From the NCBI GenBank assembly GCA_958496175.1, contig OY292280.1, positions 6,014,001 through 6,078,000 of the forward strand: a stretch of 64,000 nucleotides of DNA. The letters are read 5' to 3'. Both the position numbers and the translations under genes were made by a program. The DNA is from Sisyra terminalis (taxonomy: Eukaryota; Arthropoda; Insecta; Neuroptera; Sisyridae). Every line of letters begins with the position of its first letter. Positions within the stretch are counted from its first letter, which is position 1. The notes beneath the pieces were generated by a model, which saw nothing but the letters and a program-made list of their open reading frames with translations, made no database searches and was not told the origin of the DNA. Positions 1 through 15,000 of this stretch are shown here, piece after piece.

Positions 1-3000
1 TTTGGAAAATGTGAGCTTTACCATTGGATCGACGTCCTTGATGTCCTCGATACACTTCTGGAAGAGGCCTGTGCCCGTCAGGTCTACAACGAATGGACGT
101 TGGCCTGCGACGTCCATTTTTCTCCGGAGGTAATCCACTTCCCAACCAACCCATAAACTCACCACTAAACCAATTTAAATTTTTCAGAACAAGAAACTGC
201 TGCTATGGGTCCTACACTTCACCACCTTACTAATAGAACATTCGTTCTCCCGTCACCTATACAATTCAATGGAGCACCTCGTCTCACTACTATCCTCTTC
301 CGATATGCAAATAGTCCTCGGCGTTCTCAACTTACTATACATGTTTTCAAAGCGCAGTAACTTCATCACAAGACTCAGCAACGACAAGCGACAAACTCTT
401 CTAATTCGCCTTTATTATCTCGCAGAAGTAAAACCATCACCACATGTAAAATCAAATCTTATACTAACAAGTATCTACTTTTTAATTTTTAGAGTTGGGG
501 AGGAAAGGAGAATGGTTTTGGATTAGCCGATTGTTGTAAAGAGCCGAATACAATTCCTCCGAGTGCTTCAACGCTGCATTTCGAGTTTTATGAGGAAAAA
601 GTTACACATAATCAAACCAGTCCATTGCGTTGCATTCATATGGAGGCTGTCGATAAACTGGGCAAATCTCCAGCTGATATTATGAATGAACTCGTCCAAA
701 AATACCGTATACCTCAAGACAAACAAGTATGCACAAAAAGTATATAGCCTGGTGAACAACCCGGGGGGGGGGGATGCGTGGGAAAATTTGGGGCCCACAA
801 GGTGCCGTAAACTGATGGATATGTGCTCAAATATCATTATTCTGTATCCAAAATATCTAAAATTTTGCTCGTATTTCAAAACAAAAAATTGCTCGCTCAA
901 ATGGTGCCAAGGCACTCATATCTCAAGGCATCACTATTAAGAAATTCCCGATTTTCCGAAATATCCATTTTTATCTTATAGCACGTATTAGGCGAAATTT
1001 CCCCGATTTCTTGTAATGTTAATTTTGCTTATTACGTAAAACATGTAGAGAATGGTTCATTTAACGTGGATCAGCCCGATATCGGAAAAACAAAATGTTT
1101 TTTAAAGTTAAAATAAATATATTCGATGTTGATAGGTGCTTTTTGTTGGCTTTGAAAATACGTTCAAGGTCATGCTCGAGCTCAAGTGTGTGACCTTATA
1201 TGGTATCACCAAGAAATATCGGTTTTTCCGATATTTTCCAATGTTGTCCTATCGCACGCGCATTGCGCAGTAAACTAACAATGATTTAATTTATCAATAT
1301 ATGATTACACTACATACAGTGTAATTTCACTAATCCGGCACTATTAAAAATCGGAAGATGCCGGATTATTGGAATGTTCGGATTACTGGATTATAGTGAA
1401 AAAGTCATAGGTATTGAATAAAATAAAGCATTTCATAAAGAGAAATTAATGTAGGGAGGCGTATGCGGAGGGTGCTGGATTATTGAACGTGCCGATCTAC
1501 CGAAGTGCCGGATTAGTGAGACTTTACTATATTTAACTTCCTTAACAATTTCGTGACGTATATCAGTGATTCTCAAACTTGTAGTTATGTATCATTTAAT
1601 CTCTTTCCAGTAGCTCTGATCCAAAATACGTTTACAACTACAGAATAAGCACTACGCTTTTATTGTACACTTTTTAAAGTTTCGAATTCGTTCGATTTTT
1701 CTAGCAAAAATTTGATACTTTCGAATTCAAGAAGTATTAGTTAGAAACCGTTTTTATATTATGTCAAAGTCCTTCAAGGTTTATGACAAGCTCATGTCCC
1801 TTTTAGGAACGTGAAAATCTGGCAACATTGCGTTTTCGTCTTTGTTTTTAATTGAATTCCGTTCATACGAAAATTTAGCCACGAAAGATGAAATTGTATC
1901 ATATTAGAATTGAATTAGCAAGAATAGGAACCTAAAAAGGATATGAGTTATAAAATACGAAAGTGGCCTCATAGGCTAACAAGCATTCGAGATATGTATA
2001 AAATGATGTCAAACAGCTATTTTAAAAATTTTAATTGTAATTATAGTGATAATGATTTGTTTAAACTAAAATACCATTAGTACCAATCATTCAATGATTG
2101 TACAATACATATTAGACTGATTCATATTTCAAAATACTTCTGATGACGTCATTGTTTTTTTTTTTCTTAATGAAGCAACCTGTGTATTTTATTAAAATTG
2201 CTATCCCATTCATTGATGGTCACATATTCCACACATTATATAATTTTTGTCATTCTCCGGTGATTTCATTAGGAATGACGTTATATAGAGGTGGCCTTTT
2301 AATAAGGGGTGGAGAGCCGGATAAAATTAGTTTAAACTCCACTTCCTAAACCAATTTGTTTTAAACTGTAACTCCAGTTTCAATTTTTGAGATCCCAGGA
2401 AAAAAATAGTATTCAATGTACTGTACTTAGCATAACACTGCTTGTAACTAGAGCCAGTATAAGTTTTGGTATTTCCGACTTCTGGTCATATTATTAACTA
2501 ACTACAGTGCAATCTTACTAATCCGGCACTATTAAAAATTTGAGGGTGCCGGATTATTGAAATGTTCGGATTACTGGATTATAGTGAAAAAGTCGTAGGT
2601 AATGAATATAATAAAGCTGTTCGTAGACGGAATAAATGTAGAGGGGCGAGGAAGGCGTGTGTGAAGGGTGCCGGATTATTGGACGTGCCGATCTATCGAA
2701 GTGCCGGATTAGTGAGATTATACTGTAGTTACAACTAAAAGAGCACGTATTTCATCTAGTATTAGTTTAAATGAAAAAAATCATTTTTATGACCTATCTA
2801 ACGATATTTCACATGATTATGTAAACAAAAATGTATATAAAATTCATTATTTGTTTTCAGATGCGGTTATTTACACAGTTACGTCTCGCTTGTTGCTTTT
2901 CGGACTACAAAGTTCGAATGTACTGCGTTCAAGCTAGGCTTCAGGCCTTATCCATTTTAGTTTATTCGAATTCTCTGACCGATAATTTGAATCCACACTT

Positions 3001-6000
3001 TCTATTATACAATGGATTGTTAGAGGAACTAGTAGAACTTTTAAAATTACAACTGCCTCATTTAATTGAAATTCAATCAGCCGCTCTGCGAACTTTGACG
3101 TCGATTATCCACTTAGATCGGAGTCCCACACCTCATTTTCCTAACAAGTATGTAATTTATAAAGAAAAAAAAAAATCATCAGAGTTGATGGAACCGTTTA
3201 TTTTATTTATAGAAAACCTGGAGCCCGACTCAAAGGTATAATTGAAGTGATGGGTGCTAGTTTGTATCACGGTTTTTTGCCTACGTTAGTACGGTCTTGT
3301 ATTACGACGTTAATAGGACAACATGCAACACAATATCCTGGACCAAGTACTACTCAAAATTTTCCGTTGCCGCTAGCCACAGCGCTTTTTTCATTTTTGT
3401 ATCATATGGCAAGTTATGATGTCGGCGGTAAAGCTTTAAAGGAATGTGGAATGATGGAAGCGCTACTTCGAGTTATCAAATGGCCTGGTTGTGAATTAGA
3501 TCATATAACGGTAAATTTCTTGTCATAACTTTTATAGCAAATCAAATGACATTTCCGTTGTTATTTTTACTACGAAATCGGGAATTTTAAAGTTGTTTTT
3601 AATGTTGATAAAAGATGGCGTGGATGATGCATGCGCAATCTTTAAAACAATTGAATGTTGATATTTTTGTTTTGGTTTTAGTTCGTAACACGAGCTGTAC
3701 GAGTGATTGATTTAATTACCAATATTGACATGCAAGCGTTCCAAGCTCATGGAGGATTAGGCATTTTCATTTCTCGTTTAAACGTATGTTACATCCCTAA
3801 ATTTAATCATATCCTTTATTGACTTTTACGACAAATTTTAGATGGAAATCAACATTTGTCGGAAAGAACAACCATTTGAAATTGTAATAGCCAGTGTTAG
3901 CAATCCAAATGAGCAGAAAAACCAGCCCGGTTTTGATGGAATCCAAGACCAATTAAGATCTCACAACTTAACCGAGGAGTGTAGTTCGTCGAATTCTTGG
4001 GATAGCACATCGCGGACATGTTGTTTACCGCAACGAGCCGCTCTTCTGAAATCGATGTTAAATTTCCTGAAGAAAGCCATTCAAGAGCCGTCATTTGCCG
4101 AAAGCATTCGCCACATAATGGAAGGCACTTTGCCGTCATCGTTAAAGCATATTATCAGCAATGCAGAATATTACGGACCATCGTTATTTTTGTTGGCTGC
4201 TGATGTGGTGACTGTATACGTTTTTCAGGAACCCAGCTTGTTGTCGTCGCTCCAAGATAATGGACTAACCGATGTGGTTTTACACGCGTTGCTAATCAAA
4301 GATGTTCCTCCAACTAGAGAAGTTCTTGCATCGTTACCAAATGTATTTAGTGCGTTATGTTTGAACAGTCGAGGTTTAGAATCATTTGTACGATGTCGTC
4401 CCTTTCATCGACTGTTCAAAGTGTTGTTATCGCCGAATTATTTAACAGCGATGCGACGTCGTCGCAGTGCTGATCCTCTGGGTGATACAGCGACGAATCT
4501 GGGAAACGCAATGGATGAACTAATGCGCCACCAGCCAACTTTAAAAGTTGGGGCCATGACAGCAATTATTCAATTACTATTAGAATTATGCTTTTTGGGC
4601 TCAGATCCTCGTTATGTATGTTGGCGAGCTCAAAGTAAATGTGATACATCTCCAGCCCCTCAAAGCCAAGCGAACAGCACCGAGGGTGGCAGCAGCGACG
4701 AAGAAGAAGATGACGAAGAAGAAGCTTCAACTTCGTCTCCTAATCACCGAGATGAAACATCTCAAGAAAACAGCGCCTCGACCGCTAACAACGAAAAAAA
4801 ACCGATTGCCTTAGTTGAATATATTGTAAATGTGATGAAATTCGTTGACGCAATTCTTAGTAACAACTCGACGGATGATCATTGTAAAGAGTTTGTGGCT
4901 CAAGATGGACTTGATCCTCTACTAAAAATTTTAAGTTTACCCAACCTACCCGTCGATTATCCCGCCACAGTGGCCGTACAAAGTGTTGCATCCGTCTGCA
5001 AATCGATTTTGAATCTGTCGCACGAACCAAAAGTGTTAAAATTGGGTTTGACCCAATTAGCCAGTGTTTTAGATACATTACGGCCGTTACAAGGTCCGGT
5101 GAAAACCACCTATGGTTCGGTACTACTCCATGAATTAGCCAACGCACCAAATCTAGAAACCGCATTTACAAGTGCTACGGCAACGCCGTTGTTGCACGCA
5201 ATGGGCGCAGCCCACGGCTACGTGGTTATGTTCGTCCACGTTTGCAGAACCGGCCAGACGGAAATCCGGTCTCTTTCACTGCAGTATTGGGGATCGGAAG
5301 TTGGTTTGAAAGTATTACGTGGGCTTGCAGAACTGTACACGGCTTTGGTTTGGGAAAGTACACTGCTTTTGGCACTTTGCAGCGATGATATCATTCCTGA
5401 AGGATGTGAATTTGGACGTGAAGACATGGAGAAGTTGGTTCCCCCCGAAGGACGGGTACGCCCTGTATGTTATCTTTACTTTAAGTGAAAATCTTGCTTT
5501 AGAAAACTTGAATACTTTTTCAACAAATCACCGTGTCAAATTAGAATTTTTCCCTGACTCACCAATTGGTGTTTATATGATGGCGTCATTAATGGGATGG
5601 ATATGGGTGATATGATAAACTTGATGACGTACTATGTGGGTAACCCAATTTAGGGTGCGTTCCACTAAGCGACCACATTGCTTACGGACAATATTTTTCG
5701 TGTTCCACTAGTTTGGACCCATTTCTTATCGCCCACTTCGACCCAGCTATTCAAAAGGGTCGTGTTGGTAAAAACAATGCCGTTATATATTCGTCACCAA
5801 AAATAGATGCAAAAAAAAATTTGTGAACTTTTTTGTGGTCGGTTAGTGGAACGCACCCTCACTGGAAAAGCTGAAGTCAATATAAATTCGGATGGTTCCA
5901 AGTCCCAAATCCGATAAAATAGATATTTTAGTTCCGGATATTCACAAAAGATTATTGCACCGTGGTTATTTCCGTATTCCCCTTTTGATTTCCGTTTATT

Positions 6001-9000
6001 TCTTTCGGGTTTTCTAAAGCAGGATCACCTCGTACATATTTGAGTGGTTTTTTTATTATTTTTTTGTTTTATCTAGAATGACGATAGTTCCCACGATGGA
6101 AGCAGTTGTAGTATGGGAATGACTTCAGCTATGGAAGCGTTAACTACTGTTGAAAATATGGACATGGAACAGGACATTAACGTGCAACCTCCTGGAGAAA
6201 TAAAAGATGAACGGCTTATTACAACGGCGTACCAACAATTAAAGTATATTAAACCACTTTTGGGGGCATCATCTCGTCTTGGACGAGGTTTAGCCGAATT
6301 ATTTGGGTTGCTAGTAAAACTTTGCGTCGGAAATCACACGCGAAATCGTCGTGCACAAAACATTCCAACTAGCCTGACAATGCCGACAGGTGCAGCTCGA
6401 CGTGTTGCCACAGCTTTAAACGTCCTCCTAGTCCGTGGAATGACCTGGGATGCCCTACCACCGTTGCCCGTTCCCAAATTTCGACTTACATTCTTAATAT
6501 GTAGCGTTGGCTTCACCAGCCCGATGCTGTTCGATGAAAAACGCTACCCGTACCATTTAATGCTTTACAAATTTGTCAATCTATGTGGCCAAGCAGAATT
6601 TTTCAACACATTCAAATGGGCAATCACAGGTGGCGGTGTTTTCGACATAGAGGAAGGATTCGAAAATCCAAATCTTCCGGATGGTACCGGCGAGTTTCTC
6701 GACGTTTGGTTGATGTTGCTGGAAAAGATGTGCAACCCCACGGCAATTTTAGAGTCCCCGCATATATGCACCATGAAATTCAATTCGCAAACCACCCAAA
6801 AAGCACAACCGGCCAGCCAATTTATGAACTTTGATCCTTTGAAGTACTTAATCAATATTCATAAGTTAGCGTTTGATTGTATCAAATTAATGTGGGGACG
6901 AAAACCGTTAAAAATTTATGGTCCTCGTATGACGGAGTCAATTTTAACGATAATTCGCCACATTTTACAAGGAGAAGCGATTATTAATGAAGCTTTAGCT
7001 AAGAAGAAGAAAAAAGCTTCTACAGCGGAGCCGTCCGATGATCATATGGCGATTTTAACTGGAAGTTCTACGGATGTCAATCCAGGATCTAGTTCGTCTA
7101 CTTCTGTATCTCTTAGTAGTAGTATTCCGGTTAATTCGAACCATTTACAACAGTTGCGGGATATGGGATTTCCGTTGGGGATGTGTATTGATGCATTGAC
7201 TCATACTCATTCGTTAGAAGATGCCACCGACTATCTTCTCAATAATCCCAATACTCGATCGTCTGCAATGGATTTCGGTGAAGACGACGCAATTGTCAAA
7301 GCCATAGCGATGTCTCTAGGTGAAATCAATCAAGAATCCCGAAAAGAAGTCCCCGTGGAAGACGAAGACCCGTTGGACTCCAAAGAAATCGACAAATTTT
7401 CCGCTAACATTTTACCGGTTTTATTGGATCTTTTAGACCAATTACCCGATTCAGTATATTCGATATGTGAATTAATTTTTGTTTTGGTGAAACGAAACGG
7501 TGATGCATATCGGGATACGATGGTGAAAAAGTTTGTTACAGAAATATCCGAACGCATCAATCAATTGATCAACACGATTCAAATGACGAATGTGTTCACG
7601 GGAAAAATTGGGGCTATTTGGGGTGATTTGGGATCTAAAGTTGCAATTCGGTTGCATTTGTTGGCATTGTTAATCGATTCACCGTTCCATAAAGACATGA
7701 AAATTCCTTGTGCTATCGCAATGAATCGGGAAGGATTCTTACAGATGCTCGTTAGATTGTTGGTGGTCGCCGAACAAGCATTTTCTCGACTTAATCGCGA
7801 CTTGTTTAATTTATCCCCAAAATGGTTGTCGCCTTTACTACTGGTTATTGATTTAACTGAAAAAGTCGCCATTCAAACTGTCGCGAAAGAAAAAATGCAT
7901 AAAAGTACAATTCCGCATTGGCAATATTATGATTTAGCGGTTGGAAAATGGAACCCTTATTCGCTTAGTAACAGTGGAATTGTTAATGCCGCTTATTGGA
8001 AGGGTGAGCCTACTGTTAGGGTGACATGTGGACGTCGTCGTTATATGCTCCCATTTTCCGATATGATTCAAGTTTCGGAAGAAACCACCAATATTCGGCC
8101 AATCATGATGGCGTTGATCAACCAAAACAAAAAAGAAGCAGAAGAAGGAGTCAATGAAGCGAAGTCGATGATTCACGATAAAATCGTGTATGGAATCGAT
8201 TCAGCTTTAGCCGAAACTGTAACACTTTCGTGCGTGCGCCTCATGCGGCTTCCCCTCGACAACGAAACTCTCCACGCCCTCATGCGTGTTCTTCTACGCT
8301 ACACCCGCGACTTCAAAAACGCAAAAATATTCGCTGAAGAAGGTGGTGTGAAGCTGCTTCTCGACCTCACATTAGCATCAAATTTCACCGGCTTCGAAAC
8401 TTTGGCCACGCTTTTAATACGACATGTTTTTGAAGAGCCCACTGTTCTCGAGCTCACCATGGAGAAAATAATTCGCGCGAAAAGTGCCGCGAGTAATTTC
8501 CCGCCGGAGTGTCGAGAAATGGTATATTTGAGTCGAAATTTAGGCTCGGCTATTGCCCGAGATGCCGAGATGTTCCGTCAAGTGGCTCAACGCGTTTGGG
8601 TCCCCGATGTGTATGCCGAGGTGAACAAACGGCTGGAAGAGAAACCACATCGGGAAATTTACGTCCGATGCAAACCTAGTCCACGAATCATTGATTTGGA
8701 GATTAGTGAAAAAGTTACAGTGCAAACAATTGCTGATCTTATGATAGCCTTGGCGAAACCAGATTTACCAGTTACGCATTCGGCGAAAGTTAACGAAAAT
8801 AAGACGGCACCAACATCCAAACCTAATTCTTCTCAGGCGAGTAGTTCCAGTTCTTCGAGTTCTCGAACTTTAGTTCCTCGTTTATTGCATGTCGGATCTC
8901 CCGTTAATGAGTCATCATCCACAGATGAAGACTCAGTCGTTACTCTTCCAATTCGTAAATCCAAAGAACCAACAGCAGCTACATCGAAAGCGGGAGATGA

Positions 9001-12000
9001 AGAAGCCAAACGGCCGTTAATTCGCAAATCTGACATACTAAAAATTTTATCCGATGCAGTTAAATCTTACACAATTGTCGGAAAATACATAACGTACTTC
9101 GTCTATAAACCGAAACACTCGGAATTAATTACCGAAGAAATGACGGCCCTTACCTTCCTACTAGACAAACTCTTACCAATCACCGAAAACGAAAATGATC
9201 CCGAAAGACATGCAATGACCCGAGTCTTGATTTCCTCGATCGCATCTTGTCACCAAACCCCTGAAACCCAAATGGCTTTAATTTGGGATATTCGGAATTC
9301 CCTACTCCGAGCCATCAACATGCCCGAATCGGCCGAAAAACACGTACAGATGCAAATGCTCGCTTCGTTTGTATCCACAATTATTGAGCATTGCCCCCCG
9401 TTTTCCAACGTACAAATGAAAAGTCCGTTCCAGATGCATCCGCTGTTCAACATGGGACCTATGATTCGCTTGATTTTGCGTCGTGGAATTGTTGCGGATC
9501 TTGCCCGATTTACTCATTGTATCGATTTGTCGAGTCCACATTTGGCAGCCACTGTTAATGCGGCGCTTAAACCTTTGGAAATTCTTACACGAGTCCTGAA
9601 TCAACCAATTCCACATCTTTCCAAAGTGCCGCGAAAGGTGTCCAATGTCAACGATGGAGCCTCCCTTAGCCAAAGTGGAGCTACTGGATCAGAAGCAACA
9701 CATGCACAAGTAAGTTATAATATACCATACTAGTATGACAAAAGAGAACATTTCACATTAAAACAAACCATTTATGGAGGTATCTTAAAATACTACCAGT
9801 CAACGAAATTTAGTAGAATGTTTCTTATTCAATGCTAAAGCACCTGCAAAAATTTTAAAGCGATTCTCTAAGTCATTAAAAAGTTATTGCATTTTAAAAA
9901 TACTATGATTTTACACGTAATCTTATGGAGATTCGGTAATCGAGCAAACTAAATTTATTTTTACTAGCAAAAAAATGCTACCAAGCAATAAAAAAAACAT
10001 ATTTTGTTTTTCCAATTAAAAAGGGTTTCTACTATATACGTTTCTATAATATTCCATTCTATTTCAAAGCGTATATTGAAGTTCTATCATCAAATTTGAA
10101 TTTATAAGTAACTAGCTGAACTCGGCAGACGTTGTCTTGCCAGCCCATGATTGTAAATAAATAAATTTAATTTAGCAAAAAAAAAGCTTATGAATTATTA
10201 GAATCACCTTCCGTATCAACCCGCAGTATACCTCGCTGTACCAATTATAACTTACTTTCAAGATTTACGTTTAGAGAAAATTTGCTCTACCTTTAAAAAT
10301 CACTGCACCATCATAGCAATGCAATATTGACAGTTAAGAGTTATTGTATTGGCCGTTGAAAAAACCGTTTTCTTGCGATCGCAAGTATGTTATTGATAAA
10401 AGAAAAAAAATCTTTGAAGCGGATTGTATATCATGACAAAATTTCAGCTAAATCAATGATAATTTTTTTGAGCTTTTGAAATTTACATAGACCAACACCA
10501 CAATTTTATATGTGTAGATAAAAGATAGATTATTCATTGTTTATTTAAACCAGAGGTGGCCAACCCGCGGACCACAAAAGGCACCTTTGACAATTTTTTC
10601 GACCCGCGATATGCATCAGGCTTTCATAAAGTTTATACCTTTTATAATGACCAAATTGGTGAAAACCGAAATACTAAAATGATTACAGTGGATCTAAATT
10701 AAGTATGGAGAATTTGAGATATAACTTCAAAAGAGGCTCCCAGAGTTATGATGCATTTCCGAAGTGGCCCGCAATATCATTTGTATAGACCATCCCTGAT
10801 TTCATGTATGCTGATTTTTCGATATCTTGAAAAAGAACATAGATTTTTAATTAAAGAATTCAATTTATATCCAATTAATGGGTGTCCATTTATTTATTTT
10901 AATCGGCCTTCTTCTGAACGCTACTTTTATTATTAATAATTAAACGTATATAGGCAAACTTTTCTTCCGAAGAAAAATTAGTTGAACTTGATTACAACGT
11001 TTCTATCAAATCAGTAAAGCTGTCTTTAGATTGGAACCATAAATGAAATCAAAATAAAATATTGGTACAACTATTTAAATTAGACTTGTCTATGGCCTTG
11101 CTTATATTTTTTTTTTTTGGACCAAACACTAAGATGTACCTGAAAACATAATATTATCGAATTCGATTAACTGGTTCTTCAATCATACGGTAGAATTCAG
11201 GTAGACAAATATTGAAGTGCAATTTTTTTGACCTTTGCTCCATAATGACCATTATTATGAACTAAACCGAATAAATTCCAAACAGGTGTGAAATTGAAAA
11301 GAATTTTACCTGTTCTCAACTTGTGATAACAAATAATATAGTAATGAGAAAAATGCAAATTCAAAGGTGTAATTTATGGACTCGGAAAAAGGTGTTAATG
11401 TATTTATAATTGACAACAAATAATAAATGTCTCAAACCGGTTCAGATTACTTAAACGATATATTTATATCTGCCATTCTTTCATTTTGGCCTTCAAGTTT
11501 TAACTATGTTATTTCATATCACTAATTGAGCATATACTTGAATTTTTCGTATATATATATACACAATATAGCTGATCTCCGCGACTTCGTCTGCGTAACG
11601 TAGAGGTAGATTATATTTTCTTTTCAGATTTGCTATTAGTACTGGTATATGAAATTTTTTATTTCATATTTAATAAACTGAAAATTTAATATAGCCTATG
11701 TTCAACGGAGATAGTGTAGCTTCCCAACATTGAAAGAATTTTTCAAATCGGTCAACAATAAAATCTTTCCTCTTTATAATATTAGAGTAGACTACAATGG
11801 AATTGAGGTTTCATTAATTGAATGAAGTTCCAAAAAAGTTTTCTTAAGTATTCACTGTACAATATTTAATTTTTTGCGTTTGAAGCTAAAACCAATGTAA
11901 GTTTTGATGGTTCCTTCAAAATCTTTGGGTTCTATAGTTCCAAATTATTCTTTCCCTGTATTGGTGTATAATACGAAGTTTGAAAAAAAAATCCAAACAT

Positions 12001-15000
12001 CTTCAAAATCCATTATCATTGTTTTTATGTTTTAAAGTTCGGGGCGCAATTGTCCTCAGAATTTAAAATTAAAAAAATAAGAATTTACCGATGAGAACCG
12101 TTTAGAATAAAGAATTTTTTGTTTTCAGCGTGAAGATGCTCCAGAAGATGGCGATAATACCGAAGCGGACCTATCAACCGTTGGAGAAAGTCTTGAAAGA
12201 GTTGCCGACGATGTCGAAGCGGTTGAAGCCACATTAGTGGACATAATGGATCAGCTTTTGGGTTCCAATGATCATCGTAACGGAGATGCCCCCAATGCTG
12301 ATAGCATGGACATTGATGAAGTTGGCAACAATGTACCAACTCCAAAAATATATTTAATTTTCAAAATAATTACTTCTGATTACTTTCAGGAACAGTTTAT
12401 GGATCGCAACGACACCGAAGACTCTGATTCAGAATCGAATTCCTCTGGAGACGATGATGATGACGACGATGATGACAACGACGATGAAAGTGGCCGTAAG
12501 ATAGTCATTTTTGAGGGGGGAACAGTACTATACGCGGTTGATTTTCAATTTTTTTCATTCGATGAAACGTTGATTATTTATACATAGTTTTTATGGAATT
12601 CTGTTTGTACTGTTCCTCTTATAATTAAGTGGAACTTTGATTAATTTATTATGGTATGCAGGTGGTCAACATGTAGGAAATGAAGAATCATCAGCGTATG
12701 AAGAAGACACTGAACCAGAAACTGAATTTTTAGACGATGATGGTCAGGATCTTTTGCGTATGATTCCTGGATTTGGGCGAGACACTGAAGATATTTTGAT
12801 GATTCAATATTCAGAGCAAAATAGTGACACGGAAAGACCTGGACGCCGGTTTCAATGGACCGCGCCAGGGTTTAATGCCATGCAATTTTTCCATGAAACC
12901 ACCCCGCTGGTGCATCCATTGTTGGTAAATCGGCACAACAATGAAAACATGAATTCAAGTGGAAATCGCAATCCGAGAGCAAGTCGCCAACGGCGTTACC
13001 AATATTTACAAATGAATTCAATGAGTCAAAATCCGCCACCGATTTTCTTGCAACGGCTTTTAGGACCAATTGGAGACAATTCCAATTTCTCGCCGATTTC
13101 CATTATGGAAGATGCGCCTCGAGTGGTGATCATGGACCACAATTTTGGTATTTTCAATAGTGAGGAGGAGCAAATTGATGTGGTTGATCAAACTGGCTAC
13201 TTATTTGGTTCTCATTTTTCCAACGGAACTAATAATATTCCTGTGACGTTGCATTGGTGGAATGAAGAATCACGAATGTGTGATGGAACAGCTACGCTTA
13301 ATTTGGCTGTACATTTCAGTAATGAGATCTATCCACATTTAGAAAAGGAACGAAATATCGAATTTGAAAAACGGAAAAAGGCGAAACGCCTTGAATCTCC
13401 TTCAGCAGCTAATAAGTCACCAGATGTTCCCATGATGGAAACTAACACTGTTGTTGTAGATGTTAACACCACACCACTCCAACCAAATACATTGACAAAT
13501 CCACCAACATCCTCCGAAGTATCCATACCCACCACTGTTGGAGAAGACATGTCAATTGATGACATTCCATCACCTGTAACAAATCCTCACGAATTCGATT
13601 CAGTTCCTGGTTGGTATTTAATTAACACTCATATTTTCAAATTAGATTTTTTCGCTTACTTTAAAGAGTTTACCCTGTAACAACAATACATTTTGATAAT
13701 TAAATCAGGGAATTATAATTCATAAAATGTGACAAAAATTAAAAAAATATTTCAGGTACAAGCACCCAAACTGAAAGTGTCAGTACTGCCACCAATACTG
13801 TTGTAACAACTTCAGCCGAAGTATTTAGTTCTATCATCAATCAATTAGGAATCAATACAGATACCAGCCATGTTAGCTTACCCATTGGACGTCCTCCTCC
13901 TCTAATTCGAATTCGAGAATCATCAGGAATAGTTCTTCCTGGAAACGTACAACTGGATTTCGGTAAAACAATCAACTGGCACTCTCCAAAAGAAAAATTA
14001 TGTAACCTTTTTATTTTTCATTTTACAGAATTATCCTCGATGGCACCTACTGAAAGGTACGCTTTTTTTTCCAAAATTTCATCTATAAATCGAATAGACG
14101 TACAATGTTTTGTATCCTTTTCCATCACCTACCCTTCATTTAAATGGAATTTTTTCAATATTAAAATAAAGTCAGGATATAGTAGGTCAAAGGGTCTAGC
14201 AGGATCCACATGGCGAGTTGGCCCCCAAATAAGAACCTATGTCGAAACTTATGTTAAAATATCGGCTTGATATACAAACACATTTTATATACTTTTCGCG
14301 ACCAAATTCCTCTTTGACCTTGAGATATGGACCAAAATGTCCGTCCGCTTGGCTATTTTTCAAAGTTATATATCTCAAAAACTAATTAAGCTAGAGAAGT
14401 GAAACCAACGCGAGGCTTTAGATTATTTTACAGAGTATATCATATGTTTTTTTGAAATTTTTAGAAAAAAAATCCAGAAAACAGATGAAATAATTTTTTT
14501 TTATGTGTTCTCTGAAAATGACAATCACGAAAAAAATATATTTTATGCTTCTACATGAGCACTATAACTCATAAAAATTGCATGAAAAAATAGTTGGTGC
14601 AACACCTTGAAAAAAAATGAAATGTGATTTACGCCTAATAGTATACCTCGGTTTTATTTTTTTTTCGAAGTGTTTCACCAGCTTTTTTTTTTCACAAACC
14701 TCCATTAAAAAATAGGCCACATATAGGAGCAAAACATATATTATTTTCATAATTGTAAGTCTAAGGCAACATAAAAAAATTTTTTCATTAGTTTTTTTGT
14801 TTTTCTATATTTACTCTTAAAATGGTTACTTTCAATATCAAAATAATTGACCCCAAAAGAAAAGAAAAACCAACTAGTGTTCAATTTCTATTAAAATAAA
14901 AATAATTAGCCATGCGAGGGGACATTTTTGCCCATATCTCAAGGTCAAAGAGGAATTGAGTCGCGAAAAGTATATAAAATGTGTTTGTATATCAAGCCGA

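Larger units (their letters stand above)
727..2860 (+). other. HUWE1 intron 3 (2.1 kb), repeat-bearing
   Basis: No coding sequence recognised. It holds two copies of a TA-flanked MITE (listed separately). A degenerate 1798-1915 fragment resembles the interior of the 225-bp GG...CC MITE but has different ends. Short repeat fragments at about 2125-2240 resemble 42400-42520. Confidence 0.7.
9710..12128 (+). other. HUWE1 intron 8 (2.4 kb), made mostly of Helitron-like repeats
   Basis: No exon recognised. 9770-9905 shares a motif (aatgctaaagcacctg and neighbours) with 27640-27710 in the vig gene. The rest is a 1.45-kb Helitron-like repeat, a nested hAT-like insertion and a short Helitron, listed separately. 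Confidence 0.7.

Noticed and set aside
568..940. Open frames over HUWE1 exon 3 and intron 3
   Set aside because: The exon is explained by the plus-strand HUWE1 frame ending at donor 727; the rest is intron.
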